The notes: generated by a model from the letters alone, not told the origin. A stretch of 64,000 bases of DNA from Rhodospirillales bacterium URHD0017 (GCA_900110395.1 FODP01000002.1:1-64000), one strand, 5' to 3'. Positions 32,330 to 41,340 are shown, numbered from the stretch's first letter. Program-made: numbers and translations.

Positions 32330-33559
32330 ATGGACACGCTGCCGCTCGTCGCCCCCGAACAGGTCGGACTTTCCGCAGCGCGGCTCGATCGCGTGCGCAA
32401 GTGGATGGCGGGCTGGGTCGACAGCGGTCGACTTGCAGGCATGGTGGCAGTGGTCATGCGCCGGGGCGAGCTCGCCTTCGCCGAGACCGTCGGCAAGGCC
32501 GACCTCGAGCGCAGCAAGCAGATGCGGCCCGACACCATCTTCCGCATCTACTCAATGACCAAGCCGCTCACCTCGACGGCCATCATGATGCTCTACGAGG
32601 AGGGCCGCTTTCAGCTCGACGACCCGATCTCGAAGTTCATCCCGCGATTTGCCAACCCGCGCGTCTATGCCGGCGGCAGCCGCGGCAAGATCGACAGCGT
32701 GCCGGCCGAGCGCGAGATCACCTTCCGCGATCTGCTGACCCATACGTCGGGCCTGACCTACGGATTCATGGAGAGCAACCCGGTCGACGCGCTCTATCGC
32801 TCGAAGACCAACGGCGTCGACTTCCAGACCGGCGATACGAGCCTCAAGGACATCGTCGAACGGCTGGCGACGTTCCCGCTGATCGCCCAGCCCGGCAAGG
32901 CGTGGAACTACAGCGTCGCTACAGACGTGCTGGGCTACCTGGTCGAGGTCATCTCCGGCCAGCCCTTCCAGACCTACCTAAAGGAGAAGGTGCTCGTGCC
33001 GCTCGGCATGGTCGACACCGACTTCCATGTGCCGGCCGACAAGCACGAGCGCTTTGCCGCCAACTACCAGGCGGGCCCGGGTGGCAAGCTCGAGCTGATC
33101 GACGATCCCGGCAAGAGCCGCTACCTCGCGCCGCGCAAGGTCAACTCGGGCGGCGGCGGCCTGGTCTCGACGGCCGCCGACTATCTTCGCTTCTGCCGCT
33201 TCATGCTGAACAAGGGCGAGCTCGACGGAACGCGCCTGCTCGGCCGCAAGACGGTCGAGCTCATGACCATGAACCATCTCAAGGGCGACATGGCCGACAT
33301 GGGCATGCCGCGCTTCTCGGAATCGACCTACTACGGCGTGGGCTTCGGGTTGGGCTTCTCGGTCACCATAGACCCGGCCAAGGCGCACATCCTTGGCTCG
33401 CCCGGCGAGTATGCCTGGGGCGGTGCCGCCTCGACCGCCTTCTGGTGCGATCCGGCCGAGGACATGGCCGTGGTGCTGCTCACCCAGCTCATGCCCTCCT
33501 CGACCTACCCGATCCGGCGCGAGCTGCGGGTCCTCACCTACCAGGCGATTGTCGACTGA
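32330..33559 (+). CDS. Serine hydrolase of the beta-lactamase/esterase (class C) family
   Basis: 409 residues with nucleophile motif Ser75-Met-Thr-Lys78 and a Tyr motif in WNYSVATDVLGYLVEV, as in EstB-type esterases. No signal peptide is present, so a cytosolic esterase or lactonase rather than an antibiotic resistance enzyme is likely. AAGGAGG lies 7 bases before the ATG. Its stop overlaps the start of the dioxygenase gene by one base (TGATG), so they are co-translated. The pair could open and oxidise one substrate. Confidence 0.9.
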   Translation: MDTLPLVAPEQVGLSAARLDRVRKWMAGWVDSGRLAGMVAVVMRRGELAFAETVGKADLERSKQMRPDTIFRIYSMTKPLTSTAIMMLYEEGRFQLDDPISKFIPRFANPRVYAGGSRGKIDSVPAEREITFRDLLTHTSGLTYGFMESNPVDALYRSKTNGVDFQTGDTSLKDIVERLATFPLIAQPGKAWNYSVATDVLGYLVEVISGQPFQTYLKEKVLVPLGMVDTDFHVPADKHERFAANYQAGPGGKLELIDDPGKSRYLAPRKVNSGGGGLVSTAADYLRFCRFMLNKGELDGTRLLGRKTVELMTMNHLKGDMADMGMPRFSESTYYGVGFGLGFSVTIDPAKAHILGSPGEYAWGGAASTAFWCDPAEDMAVVLLTQLMPSSTYPIRRELRVLTYQAIVD

Positions 33560-34434
33560 TGCGCAACACCGGCCCCATCACCGTTACCAAGCTCCACCCG
33601 CTGTTCGGAGCGGAGGTCTCGGGCATCGACATCACACGGCCGCTGTCGGCGCGCGAGTTCGGGCCGGTCCGGGCGGCGTTCGAAGAGCATTCCGTGCTGC
33701 TGTTCCGCGACCAGCCGATGGATGACGACAAGCAGATCCAGTTCAGTGAGCTGTTCGGCCCGCTGGAGATGACCGGCAGTTCCAATCCTGCAGCCGGCAC
33801 CAAGTTCCAGCGCCAGTCCAACCTCGACATCATGACGGGCGAGCCGATCCCGCCCGACGATATGCGCATGATCTACCAGAAGGCCAACTACTTCTGGCAC
33901 TCGGACTCCTCTTTCAAGCGCGTCCCGTCGCTGTGCTCGATCCTGACCGCACGCGTCTGCCCGCCCGAGGGCGGCAACACCGAGTTCCTGTGCATGCGCG
34001 CGGCGTGGGATGCTCTGCCGGCTGCGCTCAAGGCCACGGTCGAACCACTGGTCGCCGAGCATTCCCTGCAATATTCGCGCGACCGCGTGCAGAAGGGCAT
34101 TCTGAGCGCCAAGGCGATCGCCGAGCTGCCACCGGTCAAGCAGCGCCTCTATCGCGACAACCCGATCAACGGCCGACGCTCGCTCTATATCGGCGCCCAT
34201 GCCGGCTTCATCGTCGGCTGGCCCAGGGCGACCGGCGAGGCGCTGCTCTACGAACTCGCCCAGCGCGCCGACCAGCCGGAGTTCCGCCTTTCCCATCCCT
34301 GGCGCGAAGGCGACGTCATCGTGTGGGACAACCGCGCCGTCCTGCACCGCGCGACCTACTACGACACGGTCAAGTACAAGCGCTTCATGCAGCGCACCAC
34401 CATCGGCGGTGACCTGCCGACGGTGCCGCAATAA
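33559..34434 (+). CDS. TauD/TfdA-family 2-oxoglutarate dioxygenase
   Basis: 291 residues with the Fe(II) facial triad His114-x-Asp116 (WHSDSS) and distal His263 (LHRATYY), plus an Arg for 2-oxoglutarate 12-16 residues later. The N-terminal LFGAEVSGIDITRPLS is typical. The reaction is oxygenative hydroxylation of an organic acid, often a sulfonate or aryloxyacid, leading to cleavage. Translationally coupled to the serine hydrolase upstream and followed 3 bases later by a DHA2 efflux pump; all three form an operon. Confidence 0.93.
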   Translation: MRNTGPITVTKLHPLFGAEVSGIDITRPLSAREFGPVRAAFEEHSVLLFRDQPMDDDKQIQFSELFGPLEMTGSSNPAAGTKFQRQSNLDIMTGEPIPPDDMRMIYQKANYFWHSDSSFKRVPSLCSILTARVCPPEGGNTEFLCMRAAWDALPAALKATVEPLVAEHSLQYSRDRVQKGILSAKAIAELPPVKQRLYRDNPINGRRSLYIGAHAGFIVGWPRATGEALLYELAQRADQPEFRLSHPWREGDVIVWDNRAVLHRATYYDTVKYKRFMQRTTIGGDLPTVPQ

Positions 34435-34437
34435 GAG

Positions 34438-35829
34438 ATGGCTGACGCACCTCTGGTAGCCTCCCCGCCTACCGACGGAATGCCCGCAGGCTGGCCGCGC
34501 CGGCTCGCGGTGGCGACGATTACCATCGGCCTGATGATGTCGGTGCTCAGCAATTCGATGACCAACCTGGCGCTGCCTTACATCGCTCAGGACCTGAACA
34601 TCACCGCCGAAAGCTCGATCTGGATCGTCAACGCCACGCAGATCGCCCTCATCATCTCGCTGCTGCCGGTGGCGGCGCTGGCCGACATCGTGGGCTACCG
34701 CCACGTCTACCGCTTCGGGCTGGTGCTGTTCTCGCTGGCCTCGATCGGCTGCGCGTTGGCGCCGTCGCTGCCCTGGCTGCTGGCAGGCCGCACCTTCCAG
34801 GGGCTGGGCGGTGCCGCCATCATGTCGGTCCAGCCCGCCCTGGTGCGCGCCATCTACCCGCGCGCCCAACTGGGTCGCGGGCTCGGCTTCAACACCACCG
34901 TGGTCGCCACCTCGCTGGCTGCCGGTCCCTCGATCGGCGCCCTCGTTCTGTCGATGGCCTCCTGGCCATACCTGTTTGCCGTCTACGCACCGCTCGGCCT
35001 CATCTCCTTCGTCCTGGCCGAACGCTACCTGCCGCACACCACGCACACCCATCGCCCGTTCGACGTGATCTCGGCGGCGCTGTCGGGCGCCACCTTCGGA
35101 TTGCTGATCTTCGGCATCGACGGCCTGGCCCATGGACATCAGCGGCTGGTGATCGCCTGCGAGCTCGTCCTCGCCGCCGTGCTGGGCACGCTGTTCGTGT
35201 GGCGCCAGAAGAGGCTTGCCGATCCGATGATGCCGATCGACGTCTTCAGACGGCCGATCTTCTCGCTGTCGATCACCGCCGCGACCTGCACCTTCACGGC
35301 CCAGGGCCTCGCCTTCGTCAGCCTGCCCTTCTTCTTCCATACCGTGCTGGGCCGCGACGCCACCAGCACCGGCATCCTGCTGACCGCCTGGCCGCTGGCA
35401 CTGGCCACCGTTGCGCCCATTGCCGGCCGCCTGGCCGACCGCCATCACGCCGGGCTACTGGGCGCCATCGGCCTCACCAGCATGACGGCAGGCCTGGTCC
35501 TGACGGCGCTGCTGCCTCCCAACCCGTCCAGTGCCGACATCATGTGGCGGCTGGTGCTGTGCGGTGCGGGCTTCGGCGTCTTCGCCTCGCCCAACAACCG
35601 GCTGATGATGAATGCCGTGCCGCGCGAGCGCAGCGGCAGCGCCGGCGGCATCATCGCCACCGCCCGGACGCTGGGACAGACGATGGGAGCAGCTCTTGTC
35701 GCGGTCGTGTTCAGCTTGTTCGACTTCTCCAGCGGCGGCGCCGCCGACGCCGCCCGCGCCGCGATCTGGCTGGGCGCCGGCTTCGCCGGCGCGGCACTGG
35801 TGATCGGCAGCCTGCGACTGAGGCACTAG
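34438..35829 (+). CDS. MFS drug-efflux transporter, DHA2 (14-TM) type
   Basis: 463 residues. The EmrB/QacA pattern is clear: SNSMTNLALPYIAQDL in TM1 with W-I-V-N-A-T-Q, DIVGYRHVYRFGLVLF in the loop 2-3 motif, and GRTFQGLGGAAIMSVQPALV in TM4-5. About 14 membrane helices are expected. It probably exports a hydrophobic compound. Start 3 bases after the dioxygenase stop, without an independent strong ribosome binding site. Confidence 0.9.
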   Translation: MADAPLVASPPTDGMPAGWPRRLAVATITIGLMMSVLSNSMTNLALPYIAQDLNITAESSIWIVNATQIALIISLLPVAALADIVGYRHVYRFGLVLFSLASIGCALAPSLPWLLAGRTFQGLGGAAIMSVQPALVRAIYPRAQLGRGLGFNTTVVATSLAAGPSIGALVLSMASWPYLFAVYAPLGLISFVLAERYLPHTTHTHRPFDVISAALSGATFGLLIFGIDGLAHGHQRLVIACELVLAAVLGTLFVWRQKRLADPMMPIDVFRRPIFSLSITAATCTFTAQGLAFVSLPFFFHTVLGRDATSTGILLTAWPLALATVAPIAGRLADRHHAGLLGAIGLTSMTAGLVLTALLPPNPSSADIMWRLVLCGAGFGVFASPNNRLMMNAVPRERSGSAGGIIATARTLGQTMGAALVAVVFSLFDFSSGGAADAARAAIWLGAGFAGAALVIGSLRLRH

Positions 35830-35833
35830 GCAC

Positions 35834-36082
35834 GTGCCCGCAAAGCTCGCCGTCGCGGCCGCCATCGTCGTCCTGGCCATCGGCTATTTCCTCGGCCTGT
35901 GGTCGGACCTTGGCGGCTGGCTCAATGTTCTGGCCAATTTCCTCGCCGCCTCGACGCTTGTGCCGAACTGGCTGCTGGGGCTGTTCGCCATCTGCGCGAT
36001 CATCGTCGCCGGGTTGCTGGGCGCAGGCCTGCGGCCGACCCGGAAGTCGGCGAACCCTGAGAAAGATGAACCGACTGAATAG
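35834..36082 (+). CDS. Small membrane protein, 82 aa
   Basis: It starts at GTG 4 bases after the efflux-pump stop. Two or three hydrophobic segments (about 5-22, 28-45 and 47-66) are followed by a charged tail (RPTRKSANPEKDEPTE). Not recognised. It probably belongs to the preceding operon. Confidence 0.55.
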   Translation: MPAKLAVAAAIVVLAIGYFLGLWSDLGGWLNVLANFLAASTLVPNWLLGLFAICAIIVAGLLGAGLRPTRKSANPEKDEPTE

Positions 36083-36161
36083 GCCGCCGCCGCTATCGCA
36101 CTCGTGATTAGTCGGTCGCGCGGCCAGCTGCGACGCTGCGCGTGAAACGAGGGAGGCGACG

Positions 36162-36326
36162 ATGTCGCTCCGATCGATCACAGTCCTCGCCGCTTTGATC
36201 CTTGTTCAGCTCTGCGGCTGCGTCACTACGAGCAAGCCGTCAGGCCCATCAGTCAACGAACTGGAGCGCCGTCACGACGAAATGATGCAGCGCATGGGCG
36301 GCGGCAGCGGTGGCGGCGCAATGTAG
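36162..36326 (+). CDS. Small lipoprotein, 54 aa
   Basis: A short gene with a clear signal peptide and lipobox: RSITVLAALILVQLCGC, with the lipidated Cys about residue 20. A mature part of about 34 residues is rich in Glu/Arg/Met and ends in a glycine run (GGGSGGGAM). GGGAGG precedes the ATG by 7 bases. No family known; entericidin-like size. It converges on the GlxA regulator gene 6 bases away. Confidence 0.6.
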   Translation: MSLRSITVLAALILVQLCGCVTTSKPSGPSVNELERRHDEMMQRMGGGSGGGAM

Positions 36327-36332
36327 CGGACG

Positions 36333-37283
36333 TCACGCTGCGCGGTGCATCTCCCTGAACAGCGACGGCGCCATGCCGAAGCGGCGCTCGAAGGCCTGGC
36401 CAAGTCTTGCCGGCGAGTTCAGTCCGACTTTGCCGGCGATCGTCTTGATGGGCAGGCCTCGCGTCAGCAGGGTCCGCGCCGCATCGAGCCGCAGCGCCTC
36501 GACGAAGTGCGCCGGTGTCTTGCCGGTCGCCTCTGTGAACTTGCGATAGAAGCTGCGCTCGGTCAGGCCGGCGCGCGCCGCGAGGGTCGGCACGTCGAGC
36601 GGCTGGTCGAGATTCTCCTGCATCCAGTCGATCAACGCGGCGAACGGCGCCTCGGCCACGGTCTGGGCCTGCAGCAGCGGGCTGAACTGCGACTGATAGC
36701 CGGGCCGGCGAGCATAGAGCACGAAGTGCCGTGCGATCAGGTTCGCCATGGCAGCGCCGAGGTCGGCTTCGACTAAGGCCAGCGCCATGTCGATGCCGGT
36801 CGTGACGCCTGCCGACGTCCAGATCTTCCCGTCCACGACGTAAAGCGAATCGGCATCGACATCGAGCGCCGGGAAGTTCCGGGCCAGGCGCTCACAGCTC
36901 GCCCAGTGCGTCGCCACACGCTTGCCGTCGAGCAACCCGGCGGCCGCCAGGACAAACGCGCCGGTGCACACCGAGCCGAAGCGCCTTGCCTTGGGCGCCA
37001 CCGTGCGCAGCCAGCGCCGCAGGTCGTCGCGGGCCATCGCAGCTTTCAGGCCGCGAGAGCCCCCCGCCACCAGCAACGTATCGGGCTGGCCGCCAATCTT
37101 GCGGCTCTGGATCGCCACGCCCGAGTTGGACACCACCGCGCCGCCGTCGGGAGATACGATGCTGAGGTCGTAGAAGGGCTGCTCCCGGCTCTCGTTGACG
37201 GCGCCGAACACGGCAGCCGGGCCGGTGACGTCGAGGAGTTGGCAGCCGTCATAGGCCAGGATGGAGATGCGGTGGTTGGGCAT
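36333..37283 (-). CDS. GlxA-family regulator (DJ-1/PfpI domain plus AraC HTH)
   Basis: 316 residues. The N-terminal DJ-1/PfpI-like domain (about 5-180) keeps a nucleophile-elbow cysteine, Cys106 in SVCTGAF. The C-terminal AraC DNA-binding domain (about 215-312) has two HTHs: ...DVPTLAARAGLTERSFYRKF and IKTIAGKVGLNSPARLGQAF. It is divergent from a stand-alone DJ-1 gene, which it probably controls. A perfect 10-bp inverted repeat occupies the intergenic region. Starts at 37310 (ATG) or 37319 (TTG) would add 9-12 residues and lie inside that repeat; 37283 matches the usual family N terminus. Confidence 0.88.
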   Translation of the reverse strand: MPNHRISILAYDGCQLLDVTGPAAVFGAVNESREQPFYDLSIVSPDGGAVVSNSGVAIQSRKIGGQPDTLLVAGGSRGLKAAMARDDLRRWLRTVAPKARRFGSVCTGAFVLAAAGLLDGKRVATHWASCERLARNFPALDVDADSLYVVDGKIWTSAGVTTGIDMALALVEADLGAAMANLIARHFVLYARRPGYQSQFSPLLQAQTVAEAPFAALIDWMQENLDQPLDVPTLAARAGLTERSFYRKFTEATGKTPAHFVEALRLDAARTLLTRGLPIKTIAGKVGLNSPARLGQAFERRFGMAPSLFREMHRAA

Positions 37284-37319
37284 TGGCAGAAAATAGACCT
37301 TTTTTGTCATTTCTGCCAA
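37283..37319. promoter_or_regulatory. Perfect 10-bp inverted repeat between regulator and DJ-1 gene
   Basis: TTGGCAGAAA (37283-37292) and TTTCTGCCAA (37310-37319) are exact reverse complements 17 bases apart, in the 76-base divergent region. The spacing is compatible with AraC-type binding to two half-sites. It touches the regulator's start codon, which suggests autoregulation. Confidence 0.55.
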
Positions 37320-37359
37320 CCCGATCCGCGCTAGGGTGCAGACAAATCAAGGAGGTCCC

Positions 37360-38046
37360 ATGGCCGAGCCCATCCAGATCGGCATCCTGCTCTATCCCAA
37401 CGTCACCCAGCTCGACGCCACCGGCCCTGCCCAGGTCCTGTCGCGCGTGCCGGGCGCCAAGATGCACATGATCTGGAAGACGCGCGATCCGGTGCCGACC
37501 GATGCCGGCTTCTCGATCGTGCCGACAACGACCTTCGCCGACTGCCCGCAACTCGACGTGATCTGCGTGCCAGGCGGCGGCGGGCAGGTCGAGCTGATGG
37601 TCGATCCCGAGACCCTCGAGTTCCTGCGCAAGCAGGCGGCCAAGGCGCGCTATGTCACCTCGGTCTGTACCGGTTCGTTGGTCCTGGGCGCCGCCGGCCT
37701 GCTCAAGGGCTACAAGTCGGCCTGCCACTGGGCATGGCGCGACATGCTGAAGGACTTCGGCGCCACGCCTGTCGCCGAGCGTGTCGTGCGCGATCGCAAT
37801 CGTATCTCAGGCGGCGGCGTCACCGCCGGCATCGATTTCGGCCTTACGGTTGCCGCCGAGCTGGCTGGCGAGGAAGTGGCCAAGTCGATCCAGCTCGTGC
37901 TCGAGTACGATCCGCAGCCGCCGTTCGATTCGGGCTCGCCCGAGAAGGCCGGCGTCGAAAGGGTCAAGCGCATCCGCGATCGGCTGGCGCCCCTGCTCGA
38001 GAGCCGCCGCAAGGCCAATGCCGAGGCGGCGGCACGTCTCGCCTGA
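37360..38046 (+). CDS. DJ-1/PfpI-family protein, isonitrile hydratase-like
   Basis: 228 residues. A single DJ-1/PfpI domain with Asp19 (TQLDATGPAQVL) and Cys103 (SVCTGSLVLGAAGLL), the pair used by isonitrile hydratase to turn isonitriles into N-formamides. Length fits that family. AAGGAGG lies 5 bases before the ATG. The divergent GlxA regulator and the inverted repeat between them suggest inducible expression. A different small-molecule hydratase or glyoxalase-type activity is possible. Confidence 0.82.
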   Translation: MAEPIQIGILLYPNVTQLDATGPAQVLSRVPGAKMHMIWKTRDPVPTDAGFSIVPTTTFADCPQLDVICVPGGGGQVELMVDPETLEFLRKQAAKARYVTSVCTGSLVLGAAGLLKGYKSACHWAWRDMLKDFGATPVAERVVRDRNRISGGGVTAGIDFGLTVAAELAGEEVAKSIQLVLEYDPQPPFDSGSPEKAGVERVKRIRDRLAPLLESRRKANAEAAARLA

Positions 38047-38154
38047 TCAGAGCAGCGCTGTCGTGAACAGGACCGCCGACACGACCGGCGCCACCGTGCG
38101 CACGGTCTTCCAGAAGGTCCATTCGTTGAGATAGCCCGGCATCACCCAGCGCAT
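38047..38154 (-). CDS. Possible 35-aa membrane peptide
   Basis: A short minus-strand frame, with a Trp/aromatic-rich N-terminal half (RWVMPGYLNEWTFWK) and a hydrophobic C-terminal half (VAPVVSAVLFTTALL). GAAGGG precedes the ATG. Its stop abuts the DJ-1 stop. It could be a real small membrane protein or a chance frame. Confidence 0.35.
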   Translation of the reverse strand: MRWVMPGYLNEWTFWKTVRTVAPVVSAVLFTTALL

Positions 38155-38327
38155 GCTCACCCTTCAGCCGCGCGCCCTGGAACAGGACGTGGTGGCACGC
38201 ACGGCGTACACCAGCGTGCCGCCGCACATCGAATATTCATTCACGCGGAAAGGACTGACGGGGAGAGGCCAACAGGCCTCGGCGCCGGAGACCCTGATAC
38301 GGCGAATGCTTTTGATACAAAGCGGAG

Positions 38328-39830
38328 ATGGGCCGCTACGCAGACATGAGCAAAGATGCCTGTCGGAGTACCGCACCTTTGCCCGACTTCGCTGTCCCTC
38401 TTCGCGTCCTTGGCCGCACCGCGGCGCTCTTTGCCATGCTGCTGTGCAGCGCCGTCCAGGCCCAGACGGCGGGCGTGTTTTCCTACCAGTGGAACGAGTT
38501 GCCTCCTGCCGACGCCATAACCTCGGCCGACGTCCGAGAGGCGCTCGTGTGGACCGGCCATCTCGACTTCTTCTTCAAAGGCGACCTCAACGGAGCAGTG
38601 CGCAAGGCGACCCAAGCCTGGCAAAAGGCGAAGGGCCAACAGCCAACCGAAAAGCTGAGTGAAGAGCAGACGGTCCAGCTCATCAAGGATGGCCTCAAGG
38701 AACGCGACTCCGTCGGCTGGTCCCTCCTGCGCGACCCTGCGGTCGGATTCGTGGTCGGCGTCCCGACCAAGCTCGCGAGCTTCGCCACGCCGCACATCGA
38801 CGGCAGCACGCTCTACTACTACGCCGCGGGCACGATCACCCAGTCGATCGCCTTCCATCCCGGTTATCCAACCTGCCAGACCTTGGGCGGGTACTATCCT
38901 TCCGTGACTGCCGGCGCTGCGTTGCGCACCCGCGCGGACAACTGGTTCGCCGCCGCGTTCAACCGTGGCGACGGCAAGCGCTATCTGAAGGTGAAGTGTC
39001 ATCCAGCCGGCTCGATTGTCATGGAGATGACCGTCACCGACGCGACGCTGGAGAAGCACCCCGGCTTGTTCTTCGCCATGGCCAGCAGCCTGATGCTGAC
39101 CCGTGTGCCCGACACCACCGTGCGGCCACGGCCGCGTGTCGACGATCTGCCATCGGCTCCGTCTGGCTTCGCCGACGAGCAAGTGGCGCGTCCACAGCCG
39201 AAAGCCAAGGCGGCCAAGCCCTCACCCATCGACGATACCGGCAAGACCGACGCGCTCAAACTCGAAACCCGCGATGGCGCCGACCTGCGCGCCGACGAGG
39301 TCTTCGACAAGGCGTCCGGCGCTGTCTACGTCGTCAAGGCCGACCGGCGTCTCGGTTCGGCGGTGGCGATCAGCGACAACGAACTCCTGACCAACTGTCA
39401 CGTCACCGGGGATCTCGCCGAGGTCAAGATCGCGCGCGCCAAGGACGAGATGCCCGCAAAGGTCGTCTCGCGCAATGCCGACGCCGATCGCTGCGTGTTG
39501 CGCACGACCACGAAGCTCGCCAAATGGGTCACGGTGCGGCCTTACGACGACATCAAGGTTGGCGAACGCGCCATCACCATCGGCACACCGCAAGGCCTCG
39601 AGCTGACCGCGGCCGAGGGCATCGTCTCGTCCAAGCGGGTCTATAACCAGTCGCGCGTCGTGCAGACCTCGGCGCCGATCTCGCAGGGCTCTTCAGGCGG
39701 CGGCCTGTTCGACGCCCGCGGACATCTGCTGGGCATCACCACTTTCTATTTCCGCGGCGGCCAGAACCTCAACTTCGCCGTCGCCGCCGAGGAATACGCG
39801 CAAGAGCGCGAAGAATCCGCAAACCGCTAA
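38328..39830 (+). CDS. Exported trypsin-like serine protease with N-terminal accessory domain
   Basis: 500 residues. A hydrophobic export signal lies at about 28-46 (TAALFAMLLCSAVQAQ) after a polar leader; a later start is possible. Residues about 50-270 form an unassigned domain, a linker rich in Pro/Lys follows (about 278-310), and residues about 320-495 are an S1C trypsin-like protease with His358 (TNCHVTGD), Asp387 (DADRCVLR) and Ser456 (GSSGGGLFD). No PDZ domain is present, unlike DegP. It probably acts in the periplasm or outside. Convergent with and overlapping by 4 bases the methyltransferase gene. Confidence 0.85.
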   Translation: MGRYADMSKDACRSTAPLPDFAVPLRVLGRTAALFAMLLCSAVQAQTAGVFSYQWNELPPADAITSADVREALVWTGHLDFFFKGDLNGAVRKATQAWQKAKGQQPTEKLSEEQTVQLIKDGLKERDSVGWSLLRDPAVGFVVGVPTKLASFATPHIDGSTLYYYAAGTITQSIAFHPGYPTCQTLGGYYPSVTAGAALRTRADNWFAAAFNRGDGKRYLKVKCHPAGSIVMEMTVTDATLEKHPGLFFAMASSLMLTRVPDTTVRPRPRVDDLPSAPSGFADEQVARPQPKAKAAKPSPIDDTGKTDALKLETRDGADLRADEVFDKASGAVYVVKADRRLGSAVAISDNELLTNCHVTGDLAEVKIARAKDEMPAKVVSRNADADRCVLRTTTKLAKWVTVRPYDDIKVGERAITIGTPQGLELTAAEGIVSSKRVYNQSRVVQTSAPISQGSSGGGLFDARGHLLGITTFYFRGGQNLNFAVAAEEYAQEREESANR

Positions 39831-40669
39831 AAATCTTCGTTTCGGCTGAGGCCGCGCCGCAACGTGCGGCCGGTGTGCCAGGCCCAGCGCAAGGGCAGGC
39901 CGATCGGCGTCGTCCGCAGGTGCCGCCACGCTGAGGATTCCGCCACCCTGTCCTTCAGTCCCGGCCGCAAGAATTGGAGGAAGGCCACGGGCTGACCCAG
40001 GAACTCGGTGGCCGTGGCGGTCGATGCCGCCGCCGCCGCGGCATCGTGATAGATGTCTCGGTGCGAGGGCCGACAGAAATAGGTCTTGTTGGCGCCGATC
40101 GCGAAGGGAACCAGGTTGGGCCGGCGCTCGAAGTAGCGACGCACGCCGTCGCCGACCCCCGGCCATTGCTCGTTGAACACGTCGTCGACGATGATGATGC
40201 CGCCCTCGGCGATCGCCGACTCGGCCGTCGCCACGTCATGGGCCGCGATCTCGGCGGTGTGGCCGCCGTCGACGCTGACGAAGCGCAGCGGGCCATCCGC
40301 CAGCCGCGTCAGGATGGCGCCGGTAAGATCCATCGAGTTGCCCTGATGCAGCACCAGACGCTTGTTGTCGGCATGACGCTCGAGGTTGCGCCGGAACTTC
40401 GCGAGGTCGCCGCTGCCCGAATTGTCGATGTTCAGGTGCTGATCCTCGAACAGGTCGATGGCGACCGCCTTCTCCGACGCCTGGGCCAGCAGATAAAGCA
40501 GGATGAAGAGCTTGCCGTGGTGAACGCCGATCTCGGCGATGCCGCCAGCAATGCCGAGCGACCGCTGGCGCTCGGTCAAGGCGACGACGACCTGCGCCGC
40601 TTCGCTGCGCAGCCAGCCGTCGACATAGAACCTGCCTCGACGAATGTAGTTTTCAACCCGGGCATCCAT
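39827..40669 (-). CDS. Class I SAM-dependent methyltransferase-like protein
   Basis: 280 residues with a Rossmann-type methyltransferase core: GGIAEIGVHHGKLFILL (motif I), VAIDLFEDQ (motif II), LVLHQGNSMDL, and FVSVDGGHTAEIAAHDV with IIIVDDVFN. This matches Methyltransf_24/CmcI-like enzymes that modify sugars or natural products. The basic C-terminal tail (about 245-280) is an addition. Substrate unknown. It is monocistronic. Confidence 0.8.
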   Translation of the reverse strand: MDARVENYIRRGRFYVDGWLRSEAAQVVVALTERQRSLGIAGGIAEIGVHHGKLFILLYLLAQASEKAVAIDLFEDQHLNIDNSGSGDLAKFRRNLERHADNKRLVLHQGNSMDLTGAILTRLADGPLRFVSVDGGHTAEIAAHDVATAESAIAEGGIIIVDDVFNEQWPGVGDGVRRYFERRPNLVPFAIGANKTYFCRPSHRDIYHDAAAAAASTATATEFLGQPVAFLQFLRPGLKDRVAESSAWRHLRTTPIGLPLRWAWHTGRTLRRGLSRNEDF

Positions 40670-40739
40670 GGACGGAAAGTCGCCCGTCCCCGGCCGAACC
40701 GCAACGCAGCGGCGATGACCGTTCTGTGAGAACCCGACC

Positions 40740-41288
40740 CTAGGCGCGGCCGGCTGTCGCGCTCTCGATGGTGATGGCCGTCCCCGCGGCGGTGTCGAAC
40801 TTCAGGCGCTGCACGTAGTCGAGATCACGGCCGGTGACGCGCACGAAGCGGCTGCCCTCGGGATAGTCGATGGCATGGATGGCGCCGACGTCGTAGACGC
40901 CGGCATGGCCGGGCTCCAGCCGGTAGCTCTTGACCTTTTCGAGCTTGGCCTCGCCCTCGCCCCGGCCACCATCGAGCCGCTTGAACTCGCTCATGTCGGT
41001 GTACTTGACCGCTTGGCCGTAGACCGCCCACGAGCTGCCATGATCGTGAGGCGGGCTTTTATGCGGCTTGGGATTGCAGTGCGCCAGCACGACGAAACCC
41101 AGGTCTTTGTCCTCATAGAGCTTGCGCGTGCCGATTGGCGCGGCCGGTCCCACCGCCTCGTCAACGAACGACTTGTTGGTCAAAAGCTTCTCGAGGAGCA
41201 CGCGCACCTTCTCGCGGCCGGCCGGACCTTCGTTGTCCGCGAGAGCCGACTTGGCGTCCTTGATGAAAGTGTCGAGCGTATAGGTCAT
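40740..41288 (-). CDS. Cupin-fold protein, cysteine-dioxygenase-like
   Basis: 182 residues with a cupin metal motif, PHDHGSSWAVYGQ (two His near residues 86-88) and a later His in VGAIHAIDYPEG. It resembles predicted metal-dependent enzymes of the double-stranded beta-helix type, distantly like cysteine dioxygenase. It is cytosolic. The start at 41288 (MTYTLDTFI) is four codons inside the longest frame. It lies 52 bases downstream of the acyl-CoA dehydrogenase gene on the same strand, so it may belong to the same catabolic unit. No reaction can be assigned. Confidence 0.7.
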   Translation of the reverse strand: MTYTLDTFIKDAKSALADNEGPAGREKVRVLLEKLLTNKSFVDEAVGPAAPIGTRKLYEDKDLGFVVLAHCNPKPHKSPPHDHGSSWAVYGQAVKYTDMSEFKRLDGGRGEGEAKLEKVKSYRLEPGHAGVYDVGAIHAIDYPEGSRFVRVTGRDLDYVQRLKFDTAAGTAITIESATAGRA

Positions 41289-41340
41289 CGCATACTCCAT
41301 CGCTGCATGCCGAAATGATCGGCCCGACCGCCGCTGGCTG

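Noticed and set aside
33538..35448. A 636-codon minus-strand frame opposite the dioxygenase and efflux genes
   Set aside because: Antisense shadow rich in Gly/Gln/His/Arg; the plus-strand genes have clear motifs and coupled starts.
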